From: Sulfurimonas sp. HSL3-2
GTDB taxonomy: Bacteria; Campylobacterota; Campylobacteria; Campylobacterales; Sulfurimonadaceae
Reading direction: 5' to 3'
Assembly (NCBI RefSeq): GCF_039645965.1
Contig: NZ_CP147917.1
Location: 1,364,001 to 1,428,000, forward strand
Length of the DNA stretch: 64,000 bases
In this document: positions 47,893 to 56,739 of the stretch, piece after piece
Numbering within the stretch: the stretch's first letter is position 1
Layout: each line of letters starts with the position of its first letter
Notes under the pieces: model-generated
What the model was told of the DNA's origin: nothing
Databases searched by the model: none
The model's input: the letters and a program-made list of their open reading frames with translations, nothing else
Position numbers and translations under genes: made by a program

Positions 47893-48447
47893 ATGCTAAA
47901 AAAATCACTCATTATCTCTGCTTTAACTATTACGCTCTTTTTTCAAGCTTGTAGTGACGACAAAAGTGATGAAAACTCTATGGTCGCATCAAATCAGTTT
48001 GTTTTAAACGATCTTGCTAAAGAATCACATACGATAGTAAAAGAGGGAAATAACTTTACACTTGATAACCTAAAAGGTAAAGTCGTGATTTTTGACATAT
48101 TTGCGACATGGTGTCCTCCTTGCCGCGCTGAAGCGTCACATCTTGCAGCACTACAGGCAAAATATAAAGACGATCTTGTAGTCGCTGGTCTTTCTATACA
48201 AAAAGATCTTACCGCTGCAGATATAGTCGAATTTAAAAACGAATACGGTGCAAACTATATGATGCTTGTCTCTCCTGAGAACCGTAAACTGGCTTTTTCG
48301 ATCGCTTCGACTTTAGAGGGGCTAGAATCGGATTTCCCTATTCCGTTGATGGTAATGTACAAAGACGGTAATCTTGTAAACTACTACATAGGTGCGACAC
48401 CTGAAGAGTTTATAGAAAACGATATCAAAAAGGCGCTAGGTAAATAA
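47893..48447 (+). CDS. TlpA/ResA-like thioredoxin-fold lipoprotein
   Basis: 184-residue lipoprotein: signal peptide ending in a lipobox-like LFFQAC (Cys20), then a thioredoxin fold with FDIFATWCPPCRAEA (CPPC). Likely reduces periplasmic thiols, for example apocytochrome c, with electrons from the DsbD coded in this window. Its stop overlaps the ftsY start (TAATG). Confidence 0.88.
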   Translation: MLKKSLIISALTITLFFQACSDDKSDENSMVASNQFVLNDLAKESHTIVKEGNNFTLDNLKGKVVIFDIFATWCPPCRAEASHLAALQAKYKDDLVVAGLSIQKDLTAADIVEFKNEYGANYMMLVSPENRKLAFSIASTLEGLESDFPIPLMVMYKDGNLVNYYIGATPEEFIENDIKKALGK

Positions 48448-49331
48448 TGTTCGGATTCATAAAACAGGGACTTAAAAAAACCGTCGATGCCATAAAGACG
48501 GTCGCTCCAAAGAAAAAAGTCACACTTACTAAAGAGGAACTGGAAGATATACTTCTAGAAGCTGACGTCGAGTATGCCCTTGTAGAGATCATCTTAAACG
48601 AAATATACCAAGAGAAGATCACACGTACTATACTCGAAGCAAAACTACTGGCTACTTTTGCCTATACAAGCTATGCACAACCTGAACACACGGCACCTTT
48701 TGTAGATCTGATAATCGGTGTCAACGGTGCAGGCAAAACAACAACGATCGCAAAACTAGCTTCTATGTATAAAAATGAGGGAAAACGTGTAATGCTTGGA
48801 GCTGCAGACACTTTTAGAGCCGCAGCGATCGAGCAGCTTACACGCTGGGCAGACAAACTTGATGTTCCTATTGTATTTTCCCGTCAAGGTCATGATCCTT
48901 CAGCTGTCGCGTACGATACTATCGAATCGGCAAAAGCAAAACATTTTGACAATGTTATCATAGACACAGCGGGCCGTCTTCATACGCAGACCAACCTTGC
49001 GAACGAACTTAAAAAGATAGACCGTATCTGCGATAAAGCACACGCCGGTGCTCCGCATAGAACAATTCTTATCTTAGACGGGACACAAGGAAACTCTGCG
49101 ATCGCTCAGGCAAAAGCGTTTAACGAGATGGTTGGCATCGACGGTATCATCATCACAAAACTTGACGGGACTGCAAAAGGCGGTTCTGTCTTTAGTATCG
49201 CTTATGCTCTGCAGCTTCCGATACTTTACATAGGTGTAGGTGAACAGCCAGAACATCTTATCAAGTTTGACAAATACGAGTTTGTAAACGGTCTTCTTGA
49301 CGAGATATTTGCAGCAGATGAAGAAAACTAA
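48447..49331 (+). CDS. ftsY: Signal recognition particle receptor FtsY
   Basis: 294-residue SRP GTPase receptor with an N domain (1-80) and G domain: GVNGAGKTTTIAKLA (G1), DTFRAAAIEQL (G2), DTAGRLHTQ (G3), TKLDGTAKGG (G4), and the closing block beginning LPILYIGVGEQPEHL. It lacks the long acidic A domain of E. coli FtsY, as is common in this phylum. Confidence 0.97.
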   Translation: MFGFIKQGLKKTVDAIKTVAPKKKVTLTKEELEDILLEADVEYALVEIILNEIYQEKITRTILEAKLLATFAYTSYAQPEHTAPFVDLIIGVNGAGKTTTIAKLASMYKNEGKRVMLGAADTFRAAAIEQLTRWADKLDVPIVFSRQGHDPSAVAYDTIESAKAKHFDNVIIDTAGRLHTQTNLANELKKIDRICDKAHAGAPHRTILILDGTQGNSAIAQAKAFNEMVGIDGIIITKLDGTAKGGSVFSIAYALQLPILYIGVGEQPEHLIKFDKYEFVNGLLDEIFAADEEN

Positions 49332-49382
49332 AATATGACAATATGTCATATTTTAAACTACTATACGGACTTTCCCCTACAA

Positions 49383-49388
49383 TATAAT
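49383..49388 (+). promoter_or_regulatory. Putative -10 (TATAAT) for radA
   Basis: Exact TATAAT 44 bases before the start codon and 11 bases before the palindrome copy at 49400. Confidence 0.45.
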
Positions 49389-49399
49389 AAATTTCTCCC

Positions 49400-49409
49400 T
49401 TACATGTAA
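49400..49409. repeat. TTACATGTAA palindrome copy in the radA leader
   Basis: Exact decamer, flanked by CC and GG-like bases, just downstream of the putative radA -10. This would place it at the start of the transcript. Confidence 0.55.
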
Positions 49410-49432
49410 GGCTACACTAAAGGCTCATATTT

Positions 49433-50779
49433 ATGGCAAAGAAAAAAGTTCTCTATGAATGTCAACACTGTGGACTCACCACTCCAAAATGGATGGGAAA
49501 ATGTACAAATTGTGGAGCATGGGACTCTTTTGTCGAACTAAATGAAAAAGAGCAGGAGATCGTAAAGACCCTCTCTTCGATGAGCGATTCAAAGACAAAA
49601 GCAATCTCAATGCCGGACATCACCGAGATCGATATCCCGAGATTCTCTTCACTTGACTATGAACTAGATACCGTTCTTGGCGGCGGAGTCGTACCCGGCT
49701 CTCTTACACTTATCGGCGGAAGCCCGGGTGTTGGCAAATCGACCCTGCTTTTAAAGATAGGCTCAAATATAGCATCTACAGGGAAAAACGTTTTATACGT
49801 GACAGGTGAAGAGTCTGAAAGTCAAGTCAAACTTCGTGCGAACAGACTAGGCTCAAATGAAAAAAATCTGTTTTTATTAAGCGAGATAAGACTAGAACAG
49901 GTCCTTGTAGAACTGCATCACAGAGATTATGAGTTTATAATCATCGACTCCATTCAGACGCTCTACTCTGAAGCTATTACATCTGCTCCGGGTTCGGTCA
50001 CACAGGTAAGACAGATAACCTTTGAACTGATGCGTCTGGCAAAAGAGAAGAACATCGCGATCTTTATTATCGGGCATATTACTAAAGAGGGATCCATCGC
50101 AGGACCAAGAGTCTTGGAACATATGGTCGATACCGTCCTTTACTTTGAGGGGGATTCTTCTCAAGAGCTGCGAATACTAAGAGGCTTTAAAAACCGTTTT
50201 GGACCGACCAGTGAGATAGGCGTGTTCGAGATGAGAAATGACGGACTCGTCAGTGCAAAAGACATATCATCGAGATTTTTTAACCGTACTACTTCTCAAC
50301 CCGGTTCTGCACTTACGGTCATCATGGAGGGTTCTCGTCCAATCATACTTGAAGTACAGGCTCTTGTCTCGGAATCCCATACTTCAAATCCAAAACGTCA
50401 GGCGACCGGATTTGATAACAACAGATTAAACATGCTTTTAGCACTTTTAGAGAGAAAACTTGAGATCCCGCTCAACAGCTATGATGTGTTTATTAACATC
50501 ACCGGCGGCATCAAAATAACCGAAACAGCAGCCGATCTGGCTATACTTGCGGCGATTATAAGCAGCTTTAGAGACAGAGCGATATCTAAAGAGACCGTAT
50601 TCATCGGAGAGGTCTCGTTAGTGGGTGACGTCAGAGAGGTCTTTCAACTTGATTCACGTCTCAAAGAGGCAAAGATGCAAAACATCTCCAAAGCGCTTAT
50701 CGCAAAAAAAACGTTGGAAAAATCTACAATAAAAACTTACATCGTAGATGAAGTGACAAAACTGCTGGAATGGTTTTGA
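49433..50779 (+). CDS. radA: DNA repair protein RadA
   Basis: 448-residue RecA-like branch-migration ATPase. A four-Cys zinc finger opens it (CQHCGLTTPKWMGKCTNCGAW, Cys pairs at about 10/13 and 27/30), followed by Walker A GGSPGVGKST, the RadA-specific GFKNRFGP, and a C-terminal Lon-like domain. All key motifs intact. Confidence 0.97.
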   Translation: MAKKKVLYECQHCGLTTPKWMGKCTNCGAWDSFVELNEKEQEIVKTLSSMSDSKTKAISMPDITEIDIPRFSSLDYELDTVLGGGVVPGSLTLIGGSPGVGKSTLLLKIGSNIASTGKNVLYVTGEESESQVKLRANRLGSNEKNLFLLSEIRLEQVLVELHHRDYEFIIIDSIQTLYSEAITSAPGSVTQVRQITFELMRLAKEKNIAIFIIGHITKEGSIAGPRVLEHMVDTVLYFEGDSSQELRILRGFKNRFGPTSEIGVFEMRNDGLVSAKDISSRFFNRTTSQPGSALTVIMEGSRPIILEVQALVSESHTSNPKRQATGFDNNRLNMLLALLERKLEIPLNSYDVFINITGGIKITETAADLAILAAIISSFRDRAISKETVFIGEVSLVGDVREVFQLDSRLKEAKMQNISKALIAKKTLEKSTIKTYIVDEVTKLLEWF

Positions 50780-50797
50780 TTGTTTAAATTTTTTTTG

Positions 50798-50803
50798 TAT
50801 AAT
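50798..50803 (+). promoter_or_regulatory. Putative -10 (TATAAT) for the 85-aa gene
   Basis: Exact TATAAT 32 bases before the start at 50836, after a T-run that may end radA transcription. Confidence 0.45.
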
Positions 50804-50835
50804 GTTTGAAATATCTAAGAAGGAAAATATATACT

Positions 50836-51093
50836 ATGATAGGTGCAGAATATAAGAGTGAAGAGCGTTATTCAAAACTTTCAATAGTTTTCGATACAAA
50901 AGAGGAAGAAGATCAAGTTTGCTCAGTAGTCAACGAGATTGTGGACGAGAACTCTATAAAACCGGAAATCTACACCTGTGAACTTCCAAACAATAGAAAA
51001 GTATTAGTAATTGAATATCATGACGACTATGACCGTTCATCTGGATCTATTTTTGATAAGATGATGAAAACTTTAGGCATAACTCACTGTTAA
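50836..51093 (+). CDS. Small conserved-looking hypothetical protein, 85 aa
   Basis: Not recognised. Acidic, mixed alpha/beta, no signal or membrane segment; ferredoxin-like size, with strands KLSIVFDT, EIYTCELP and KVLVIEYHDD. Start at 50836 is preferred over 50806 because the longer frame covers the putative -10 and AAGGAAAA precedes this ATG. It is 19 bp from the carbonic anhydrase gene and probably shares its transcript. Confidence 0.6.
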   Translation: MIGAEYKSEERYSKLSIVFDTKEEEDQVCSVVNEIVDENSIKPEIYTCELPNNRKVLVIEYHDDYDRSSGSIFDKMMKTLGITHC

Positions 51094-51112
51094 TAATCAA
51101 AGGACGATAAAA

Positions 51113-51772
51113 ATGGATTTAAAAAAGTTTGCCGAGGGTAATGAACTTTTTCAAAAAGCTTATTTTAAACAGAATGAAAAAGTACTTTTAGAGCTTGCAG
51201 AAAACGGTCAAAACCCGAAGACCCTATTTATAGGCTGTTCTGATTCAAGAGTCATCCCCGATCTCATAATCCAATCAAATCCGGGTGATCTTTTTGTGAT
51301 CAGAAACGTAGGTAATTTTGTTCCTCCTTTTAAGCCCGATGAGGATTACCACTCAACGGCTTCAGGGATAGAATATGCAGTCAGCGTACTCAATGTAAGT
51401 GAGATCATAATATGCGGACATTCACACTGCGGTGCTATTAACCATCTATTTCAGACGATAGAAGACCCGTCACTCACACATACAAAGAAGTGGCTAGATC
51501 TCGGTGAAAAAGCGAAGTCCATGGCGATCTTAAGTCTAGGGAAAAATGCCAATAGTGAAGAGTTATTACGTGTTACGGAAAAACTTTCCGTGATAACACA
51601 GATAGAAAATCTGTTGACATATCCGGCCGTAAAAAAGAAGGTTGATGAAGAAAAATTACATATTCATGGCTGGTATTACGATATACAGACTGGAAAGATA
51701 GATTATTACGATCCGGATTCATATGAATTCGTGCCTTTAAACTCATTGGTTAAAAAAACTGATGTGGTATAA
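51113..51772 (+). CDS. Beta-class carbonic anhydrase
   Basis: 219-residue zinc enzyme for CO2/bicarbonate exchange. Zinc and catalytic ligands are in FIGCSDSRVIPDL and ICGHSHCGAI (Cys, His, Cys plus the Asp/Arg dyad). No signal peptide, so cytoplasmic; fits an autotroph that fixes CO2 with biotin carboxylases and reductive TCA enzymes. Confidence 0.94.
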   Translation: MDLKKFAEGNELFQKAYFKQNEKVLLELAENGQNPKTLFIGCSDSRVIPDLIIQSNPGDLFVIRNVGNFVPPFKPDEDYHSTASGIEYAVSVLNVSEIIICGHSHCGAINHLFQTIEDPSLTHTKKWLDLGEKAKSMAILSLGKNANSEELLRVTEKLSVITQIENLLTYPAVKKKVDEEKLHIHGWYYDIQTGKIDYYDPDSYEFVPLNSLVKKTDVV

Positions 51773-51773
51773 T
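51768..51773 (+). promoter_or_regulatory. Putative -10 (TATAAT) for fliL
   Basis: Exact TATAAT overlapping the carbonic anhydrase stop codon, 37 bases before fliL. Confidence 0.4.
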
Positions 51774-51810
51774 TTGTAAAATTCAAACTCACGACATTTA
51801 AGGATTAAAG

Positions 51811-52365
51811 ATGGCAGAAGCTAAAAATACGGAAGAAACCGAAACAACCGAAGTTAAGAAGTCAAGTTCATTAATGTTGATCGTCATCATTGTTGTGTTG
51901 ATAGTCGTTATCCTTGTAGGTGCTATTATCGGGATACTTATGATGGGCGGTGACGACGGTTCATCTCAACAAGTTCAGACAAATACACAACAGAACTCTT
52001 CAAATACGCAGATGACAAAAAAATCACGTGTTGAACTTGATAACTCAAGAACACTTAACAAGATCGGTATCTTATATCCGTTAGATACTTTTACGGTAAA
52101 TCTTCTAAGTGAAAACGGAAGCCGCTACCTAAAAGCTCAAATATCACTAGAACTAAGCGGTCAAGAACTTGCTGCAGAGCTTGATTCTAAGAAAGCTGTC
52201 ATCAGAGATAGAATACTAAGACTTTTATCTTCAAAATCACTAGAAGAGGTCTCTACACTAAAAGGGAAAGACAAACTTAGTGAGCAGATCATGGATGTTT
52301 TAAATCCAATGCTTACAGACGGAAGTATTAACGGGATCTACTTTACGGAATTCGTTATCCAATAA
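51811..52365 (+). CDS. fliL: Flagellar basal-body protein FliL
   Basis: 184-residue single-pass inner-membrane protein (helix about 21-46, [20 protein letters not shown]) with a Gln/Asn-rich linker and a periplasmic FliL domain ([36 protein letters not shown]). It supports the stators of the flagellar motor. The stop overlaps acpS (TAATG). Confidence 0.93.
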   Translation: MAEAKNTEETETTEVKKSSSLMLIVIIVVLIVVILVGAIIGILMMGGDDGSSQQVQTNTQQNSSNTQMTKKSRVELDNSRTLNKIGILYPLDTFTVNLLSENGSRYLKAQISLELSGQELAAELDSKKAVIRDRILRLLSSKSLEEVSTLKGKDKLSEQIMDVLNPMLTDGSINGIYFTEFVIQ

Positions 52366-52715
52366 TGATAGGGATCGATCTTATTAAGACCAAAAGAATG
52401 GAACATATGATGGAGAGGTTCGGTGAGAACGCTCTTAAAAAGTTCCTCTCAGAGGATGAGATCGCTCTCGTTAAAAACTACAAGACAGCAGCCGGCTTCT
52501 GGGCTGCTAAAGAAGCTTGTTCCAAAGCTCTTGGAACAGGTATCGGGGCAGAGTGCAGCTTTTTTGATATTACTATCTCAAAAACAGTAAAAGGCGCTCC
52601 TCTTATCACGCTTAGTGAAAAAGTACAAAAGAACTTCAATATTAAAGACACATCACTCTCTATCACACATGACGGCGATTATGCCATCGCTGTTGTCGCA
52701 ATAGAAAACTTCTAA
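52365..52715 (+). CDS. acpS: Holo-[acyl-carrier-protein] synthase AcpS
   Basis: 116-residue phosphopantetheinyl transferase. Metal-binding [10 protein letters not shown] and [14 protein letters not shown] are the two AcpS signatures. It activates ACP for fatty-acid and lipid A synthesis. Coupled to fliL, an arrangement that recurs in this phylum. Confidence 0.95.
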   Translation: MIGIDLIKTKRMEHMMERFGENALKKFLSEDEIALVKNYKTAAGFWAAKEACSKALGTGIGAECSFFDITISKTVKGAPLITLSEKVQKNFNIKDTSLSITHDGDYAIAVVAIENF

Positions 52716-52723
52716 CCTCTTTT

Positions 52724-52924
52724 TCAGCCGCCGCCTACAAAATCAAGCAGCTCTACCTTATCACCGTCGCTTAATCTGCATGTAGCCCAGTTCTCCTGTT
52801 TAACTACTTCCATATTAAGAGCTGCCGCCATAACTTTATCAGTAAGATTCAGTTCATCGATAAGATCATTCATAGATATACCGTCTTTAAACTCTTTTTC
52901 GTTTCCGTTTACAATTATCTTCAT
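52724..52924 (-). CDS. thiS: Sulfur carrier protein ThiS
   Basis: 66-residue ubiquitin-fold carrier ending in Gly-Gly-Gly (the C-terminal GG is activated by ThiF and loaded with sulfur for thiamine thiazole synthesis). Block NGNEKEFKDGISMNDLIDEL is typical. The usual partner genes are not in view. Confidence 0.9.
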   Translation of the reverse strand: MKIIVNGNEKEFKDGISMNDLIDELNLTDKVMAAALNMEVVKQENWATCRLSDGDKVELLDFVGGG

Positions 52925-52987
52925 TTTTTCTCTTTTAATCTTTTTTAGTAGAAGGAATATTACTATTTTTTTATTAATTTATTACGA

Positions 52988-52993
52988 TATAAT
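52988..52993 (+). promoter_or_regulatory. Putative -10 (TATAAT) for the helicase-like gene
   Basis: Exact TATAAT 28 bases before the start at 53022 in the divergent spacer with thiS. Confidence 0.45.
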
Positions 52994-53021
52994 TTCAATA
53001 ATATACGACTTAAGGAATTAT

Positions 53022-53561
53022 ATGTCATCTCCTGCAATAAAACGCCATAATCACCGCGTTCTACCATGCGACAAAAACCGTAAAATCGAGCTTATTAATT
53101 TCCTTATTGAAAAAAATAGCGACCTTGATATAGCTATAATATCAAAAGAAGCTATAAATAATTTTAAAGATATCTCATTAAACGATAGAGTAAAACTGAT
53201 CGAGGACAGCCAACTGGACTCAGACTATGATCTCATCATAAACTTTGATCTTCCCGATGTAGAGCAGTACATAAAACGTCTTTCACATGCTAAGACTTAC
53301 GCTTTTATCCTGCTAGATCCCGAAGAACAAAAACTTCTATATCCGATTGAAATGGCTCTTGGACGCTCATTAGTACAAGAGGTCATCAAAAAATTTGAAA
53401 CGACTCAAAGTCTCGAGCAAAAAAAAGCTCAAGCAAAAAAAGAGAAAAAAGCTAAACGCTTTGAGAAAGAGCTGCAAAAAGAGAAAGAGAAAAAAGAGAG
53501 AAAAGCTCAAAAAGAGCTTCCTCCTAAACGTAATGTCAGAAAAATAGTCAAAAAAGACTAA
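53022..53561 (+). CDS. Degenerate stand-alone DEAD-box RecA2-like protein with Lys-rich tail
   Basis: 179 residues. Residues about 16-120 read like the C-terminal RecA2 half of a DEAD-box RNA helicase: KIELINFLIEKNSDLDIAIIS, then YDLIINFDLPDVEQYIKRLS and AFILLDPEEQKLLYPIE. The motif VI arginines (HRxGR) are replaced by KRLSHA, and no N-terminal ATPase half exists, so it cannot be a working helicase. Residues 125-179 are a Lys/Glu-rich helix suited to RNA or ribosome binding. The gene is convergent with the nucleotidase (4 bp overlap). Confidence 0.6.
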   Translation: MSSPAIKRHNHRVLPCDKNRKIELINFLIEKNSDLDIAIISKEAINNFKDISLNDRVKLIEDSQLDSDYDLIINFDLPDVEQYIKRLSHAKTYAFILLDPEEQKLLYPIEMALGRSLVQEVIKKFETTQSLEQKKAQAKKEKKAKRFEKELQKEKEKKERKAQKELPPKRNVRKIVKKD

Positions 53562-54526
53562 TGACTTTTTTCCTTTACCTCGTTTAGAGGCGAACTGCTA
53601 AGATAAGGCACTTTCCCCGAGGGAGTGAACTTTGATGCTTCATCAAGATGTCCGTCTTGGTCATCAAAAAAGATATGTGCCTTAAAAGCCTTCAAAATCT
53701 TCGACTTCTCGATACCGCCCAAAAAAAACATCTCATCTACATAGATGCCCCACTGTCTTAACGTCTTTATGACTCTAAGTTCAGCAGGTGCATTACGCGC
53801 AGTGACAATGGCAATCCTGACAGGAGAAAACTCCGTGTTAAAAGGAAGCCTCTCCTGCAGTCTTGCCAGTTTTTTCAAGAAACTCGCATAGGGACCTTCT
53901 GTCATCGGGACATCCTGATTTGTATCCTCATTTTGATGAAAACCGCTAAGACCTTCTGTTTTATAGACGATCTCACTGCTGTCGTCAAATAGGACAGCAT
54001 CGGCATCAAATGCGATGCGTACCTGTCCTTCAGGTATCTTTTCTAAATCTTTTGGCGGGTTTTTAACGATGGCTGCCGCACATGTGACTCCGTCTATTAC
54101 CTTCTGTGCATCTTCGATATTTGTCGTCAAAAAAAGATCTACATCATATGCATCCAGATAATCTACCACAGACTCCCCGCCTGTAAAAGCATGTCTTGAG
54201 ATATTGAGCCCTTTACGTCTGATGTTGTTGAGTACCTGCAAACCTGTCTCAGGACTGTTTCTTGACATGACAACGACTTCGATAAGAGGCGACTCGCCCT
54301 TAGGCTGGTACCTGTTAAGCTCTAAAAGAGCTTTCACCAAAGGCATCCCCGTACCGTCGTTTAACGGCTCGTTCTCCCTCTCGAGCATATACTTTCTATA
54401 CTCGTCCATCGCACTCTCTTTGTCTTCACCGTATTTTGACTTAAAGACTGCGTCCGCTTTGCTTAGATCAAACAAAGCCGTTGCCGAGATGCCTACTACT
54501 AAAGTATCTGAGAGGTCAAGTGCCAT
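53558..54526 (-). CDS. 5'-nucleotidase (NT5C1 family)
   Basis: 322-residue 5'-nucleotidase of the cytosolic type, dephosphorylating nucleoside monophosphates. VVGISATALFDL, the RIAFDADAVLFDDSSE phosphatase-type block, the NTEFSPVRIAIVTARNAPA block and IFFDDQDGHLDEA are characteristic. It follows the MidA-like gene by 10 bp. Confidence 0.85.
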   Translation of the reverse strand: MALDLSDTLVVGISATALFDLSKADAVFKSKYGEDKESAMDEYRKYMLERENEPLNDGTGMPLVKALLELNRYQPKGESPLIEVVVMSRNSPETGLQVLNNIRRKGLNISRHAFTGGESVVDYLDAYDVDLFLTTNIEDAQKVIDGVTCAAAIVKNPPKDLEKIPEGQVRIAFDADAVLFDDSSEIVYKTEGLSGFHQNEDTNQDVPMTEGPYASFLKKLARLQERLPFNTEFSPVRIAIVTARNAPAELRVIKTLRQWGIYVDEMFFLGGIEKSKILKAFKAHIFFDDQDGHLDEASKFTPSGKVPYLSSSPLNEVKEKSH

Positions 54527-54536
54527 ATCGTTCCTT

Positions 54537-55541
54537 TTAAGACTTTCTTATTCTAATCATCTTGAATCTCTCGCCTAAGAGATTTGGCATGATGAGCATC
54601 TTTACTTTTTGAAGTTCCTGCTCATATATCTTCTCATCTACGTTGATTCTAAGCATCTCTAAGAGCTCTAAGATACCCATCTCTACCAATGCCGTCATCT
54701 GAGCTTTTAAAGCCACAAACTCACACCCTGCTTCGACAAATGCATCTTTTACATGTTCAAACGTCACATCATAAGTGATGTCGGAATTTTTAAACAGTTC
54801 TTTTATATCTATATTCTCGTCAAAGAAAGGAAACACTTCATGGTCTTTGTAGATACGGATAGAAAAATCGGGACGGGCCTGCATCTCGCCGTAGTCAAAA
54901 CTTATAAACTCGAACTTCGCGGCAGCACCGTACATCTCTTTGGCAAACTCTTCATAGCCTACGGCTATCTCGCCTTTTGTCTTATGATACTTCGCAGCTT
55001 TTTGAAGTATTGACTCATCAACCGTATCAAACTCGACTTTACCGTCCTCGACAGTAGCGATCTTACCGTCATATAAAAGTTCGCATCCAAACGCGTCAAA
55101 TATCTCGTTGGCTATGAAAAATGCGTTCTTGCATCTAAGCTCACTGAGTGATTTGTAATGTGTAAGCGAGACCACTTCTCCAAAAGACTGTTTAAAGTAC
55201 TCACGCTGCTGTTCCTGAAGCGCATCGAAACGCTCTACGATGACAAACTGCAAGCTCTCTAGAAGCTCAGGATAAAGCGTATAGATAAACTCTACCACAT
55301 CGGCTAAAAAGTAACCGTGGTGTGCACCTATCTCGCAGATGACCGCATCTTTTTCCAAAAAGCCCTCTTCTATCAAAGAGATTATGTGTTTGGCGATTGT
55401 GCCGCCAAAAAACTTCGAAGTGCTTACCGAGGTGTAAAAGTCACCCTCTTTTCCTATCTGTTTGTAGTTTGTGTAATAGCCGTTCTTGCCGTACAGCCAT
55501 TCATTCATATATTCGCTAAATCTCATCTTTAAACTTTTCAT
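54537..55541 (-). CDS. MidA/NDUFAF7-like SAM-dependent methyltransferase
   Basis: 334-residue methyltransferase related to NDUFAF7, which methylates an arginine of respiratory complex I in mitochondria. Motif I reads ICEIGAHHGYFLADV, with the early block GDFYTSVSTSKFFGGTIA typical of the family and FIANEIFDAFGCELLYDG later. A role in complex I assembly is an inference. It overlaps the TolC gene end by 26 bp; a start at 55526 is also possible. Confidence 0.85.
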   Translation of the reverse strand: MKSLKMRFSEYMNEWLYGKNGYYTNYKQIGKEGDFYTSVSTSKFFGGTIAKHIISLIEEGFLEKDAVICEIGAHHGYFLADVVEFIYTLYPELLESLQFVIVERFDALQEQQREYFKQSFGEVVSLTHYKSLSELRCKNAFFIANEIFDAFGCELLYDGKIATVEDGKVEFDTVDESILQKAAKYHKTKGEIAVGYEEFAKEMYGAAAKFEFISFDYGEMQARPDFSIRIYKDHEVFPFFDENIDIKELFKNSDITYDVTFEHVKDAFVEAGCEFVALKAQMTALVEMGILELLEMLRINVDEKIYEQELQKVKMLIMPNLLGERFKMIRIRKS

Positions 55542-56739
55542 AGAGGCTGAGCAGTTCTAGCTGCTTGTCTATCTCGTAAATTTTTGTATCCAGCTTTTGG
55601 ACTTCGACAGAGTTTTTCAGAGTATCTACATCATACTGTGTCTTATACCCTGCGTGAAAAAGCTGCTCTGTGTCTTCTAAAAGCTTTTCATACAACTCTC
55701 TGTTCTTCTTTGAGAGTTGTATCTTGTTCTCAAAACTTTTGATGTTCTGCATCACCTGTTCGAACTGTGCTTTTAACTCTCTTTTTTTGTCAAGGACAAG
55801 CACCTGGGATTTCAGATAGTCGATTCTCGCCGACTCCACATCTCTAAATGTATTTATATCAAGCGGCATCGATGCTTTGATGCCGTAGTTGTAGTAGTCC
55901 GTTTCACTTGAAAATGGAGTACCTGCTCCGCCATACTGCTGATTTTCCGACTTTTCCCAATTATACCCAGCCGTTATGCTGACTTTTGGCAGGTATTTTG
56001 ATATGGTCACATTTTTATTGTACCTGTCTCTTTCTGTCTGACTGTTCGTCTGATAGATCACGATGTTGTTCTTTAAAAACTCATCCTCATCTAGTATTCT
56101 AAGCGTCGGTATCTCCGCCGTCTTATAATCCATATCGCTTATACTTTTAAACTGCGATATCAGTTTTTGTTCATTTGCTTCGATATCAAAAAGAGCCTGA
56201 TTGGCTTCATTAGTCTGGATGATAGCACTGTCTAAAAATCCCGAATCCAGCTGACCGTTTAGGTATTCCTCTTTTTTCTGTTCCAGATTTATCTCGGAGT
56301 TTTTTATCTGAAGATCTTGTTTTTGTTTTCTGTATTCTGTCTGTTTTATCTGCATAAGCAGTGCGATAGTATCTTTTATAAGTTTTCTCTTTGCAACGTC
56401 CAAAGTGTAGTCAGAGTATTTTCTTGAAGCCTCGGCGAACTTGATGCCGTAGTAGATCCCACCGCTTTGAAAGATGGGCTGGTCCATCACGATAGCGGCT
56501 TTTTGAGACTCCTGAGTGTTCCCGTACGGGTTGCTTTTTGAGTAGGCATAGCTGACGACGAGCGGTTGTATCCAAGAATCTCTCAGCTTACTACTGTCGG
56601 CTTCGACTTTTTGGTAGTCGTATGAGAACTCCTGCTGTTTAATATCGGAGATATAGCTCTCTAGTTTTTGATCACTCTCTTTTGCAAAAGAGAGACTACA
56701 GACTGCTAACAGCGATATTAAGACGTTTAAAGCCCTCAT
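55516..56739 (-). CDS. TolC-family outer membrane protein (second copy)
   Basis: 407-residue TolC-type channel with a signal peptide (RALNVLISLLAVCSLSFA). It shares FQSGGIYYGIKFAEAS and SMPLDINTFRDVESARIDYL with the TolC of the MacAB operon at 23.6 kb, so the two are paralogues. The start at 56739 (ATG, with GAGGAAA before it) overlaps argD by 44 bp out of frame. Its pump may be the short HlyD-like protein at 59.7 kb plus genes outside this window. Confidence 0.85.
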   Translation of the reverse strand: MRALNVLISLLAVCSLSFAKESDQKLESYISDIKQQEFSYDYQKVEADSSKLRDSWIQPLVVSYAYSKSNPYGNTQESQKAAIVMDQPIFQSGGIYYGIKFAEASRKYSDYTLDVAKRKLIKDTIALLMQIKQTEYRKQKQDLQIKNSEINLEQKKEEYLNGQLDSGFLDSAIIQTNEANQALFDIEANEQKLISQFKSISDMDYKTAEIPTLRILDEDEFLKNNIVIYQTNSQTERDRYNKNVTISKYLPKVSITAGYNWEKSENQQYGGAGTPFSSETDYYNYGIKASMPLDINTFRDVESARIDYLKSQVLVLDKKRELKAQFEQVMQNIKSFENKIQLSKKNRELYEKLLEDTEQLFHAGYKTQYDVDTLKNSVEVQKLDTKIYEIDKQLELLSLYEKFKDEI

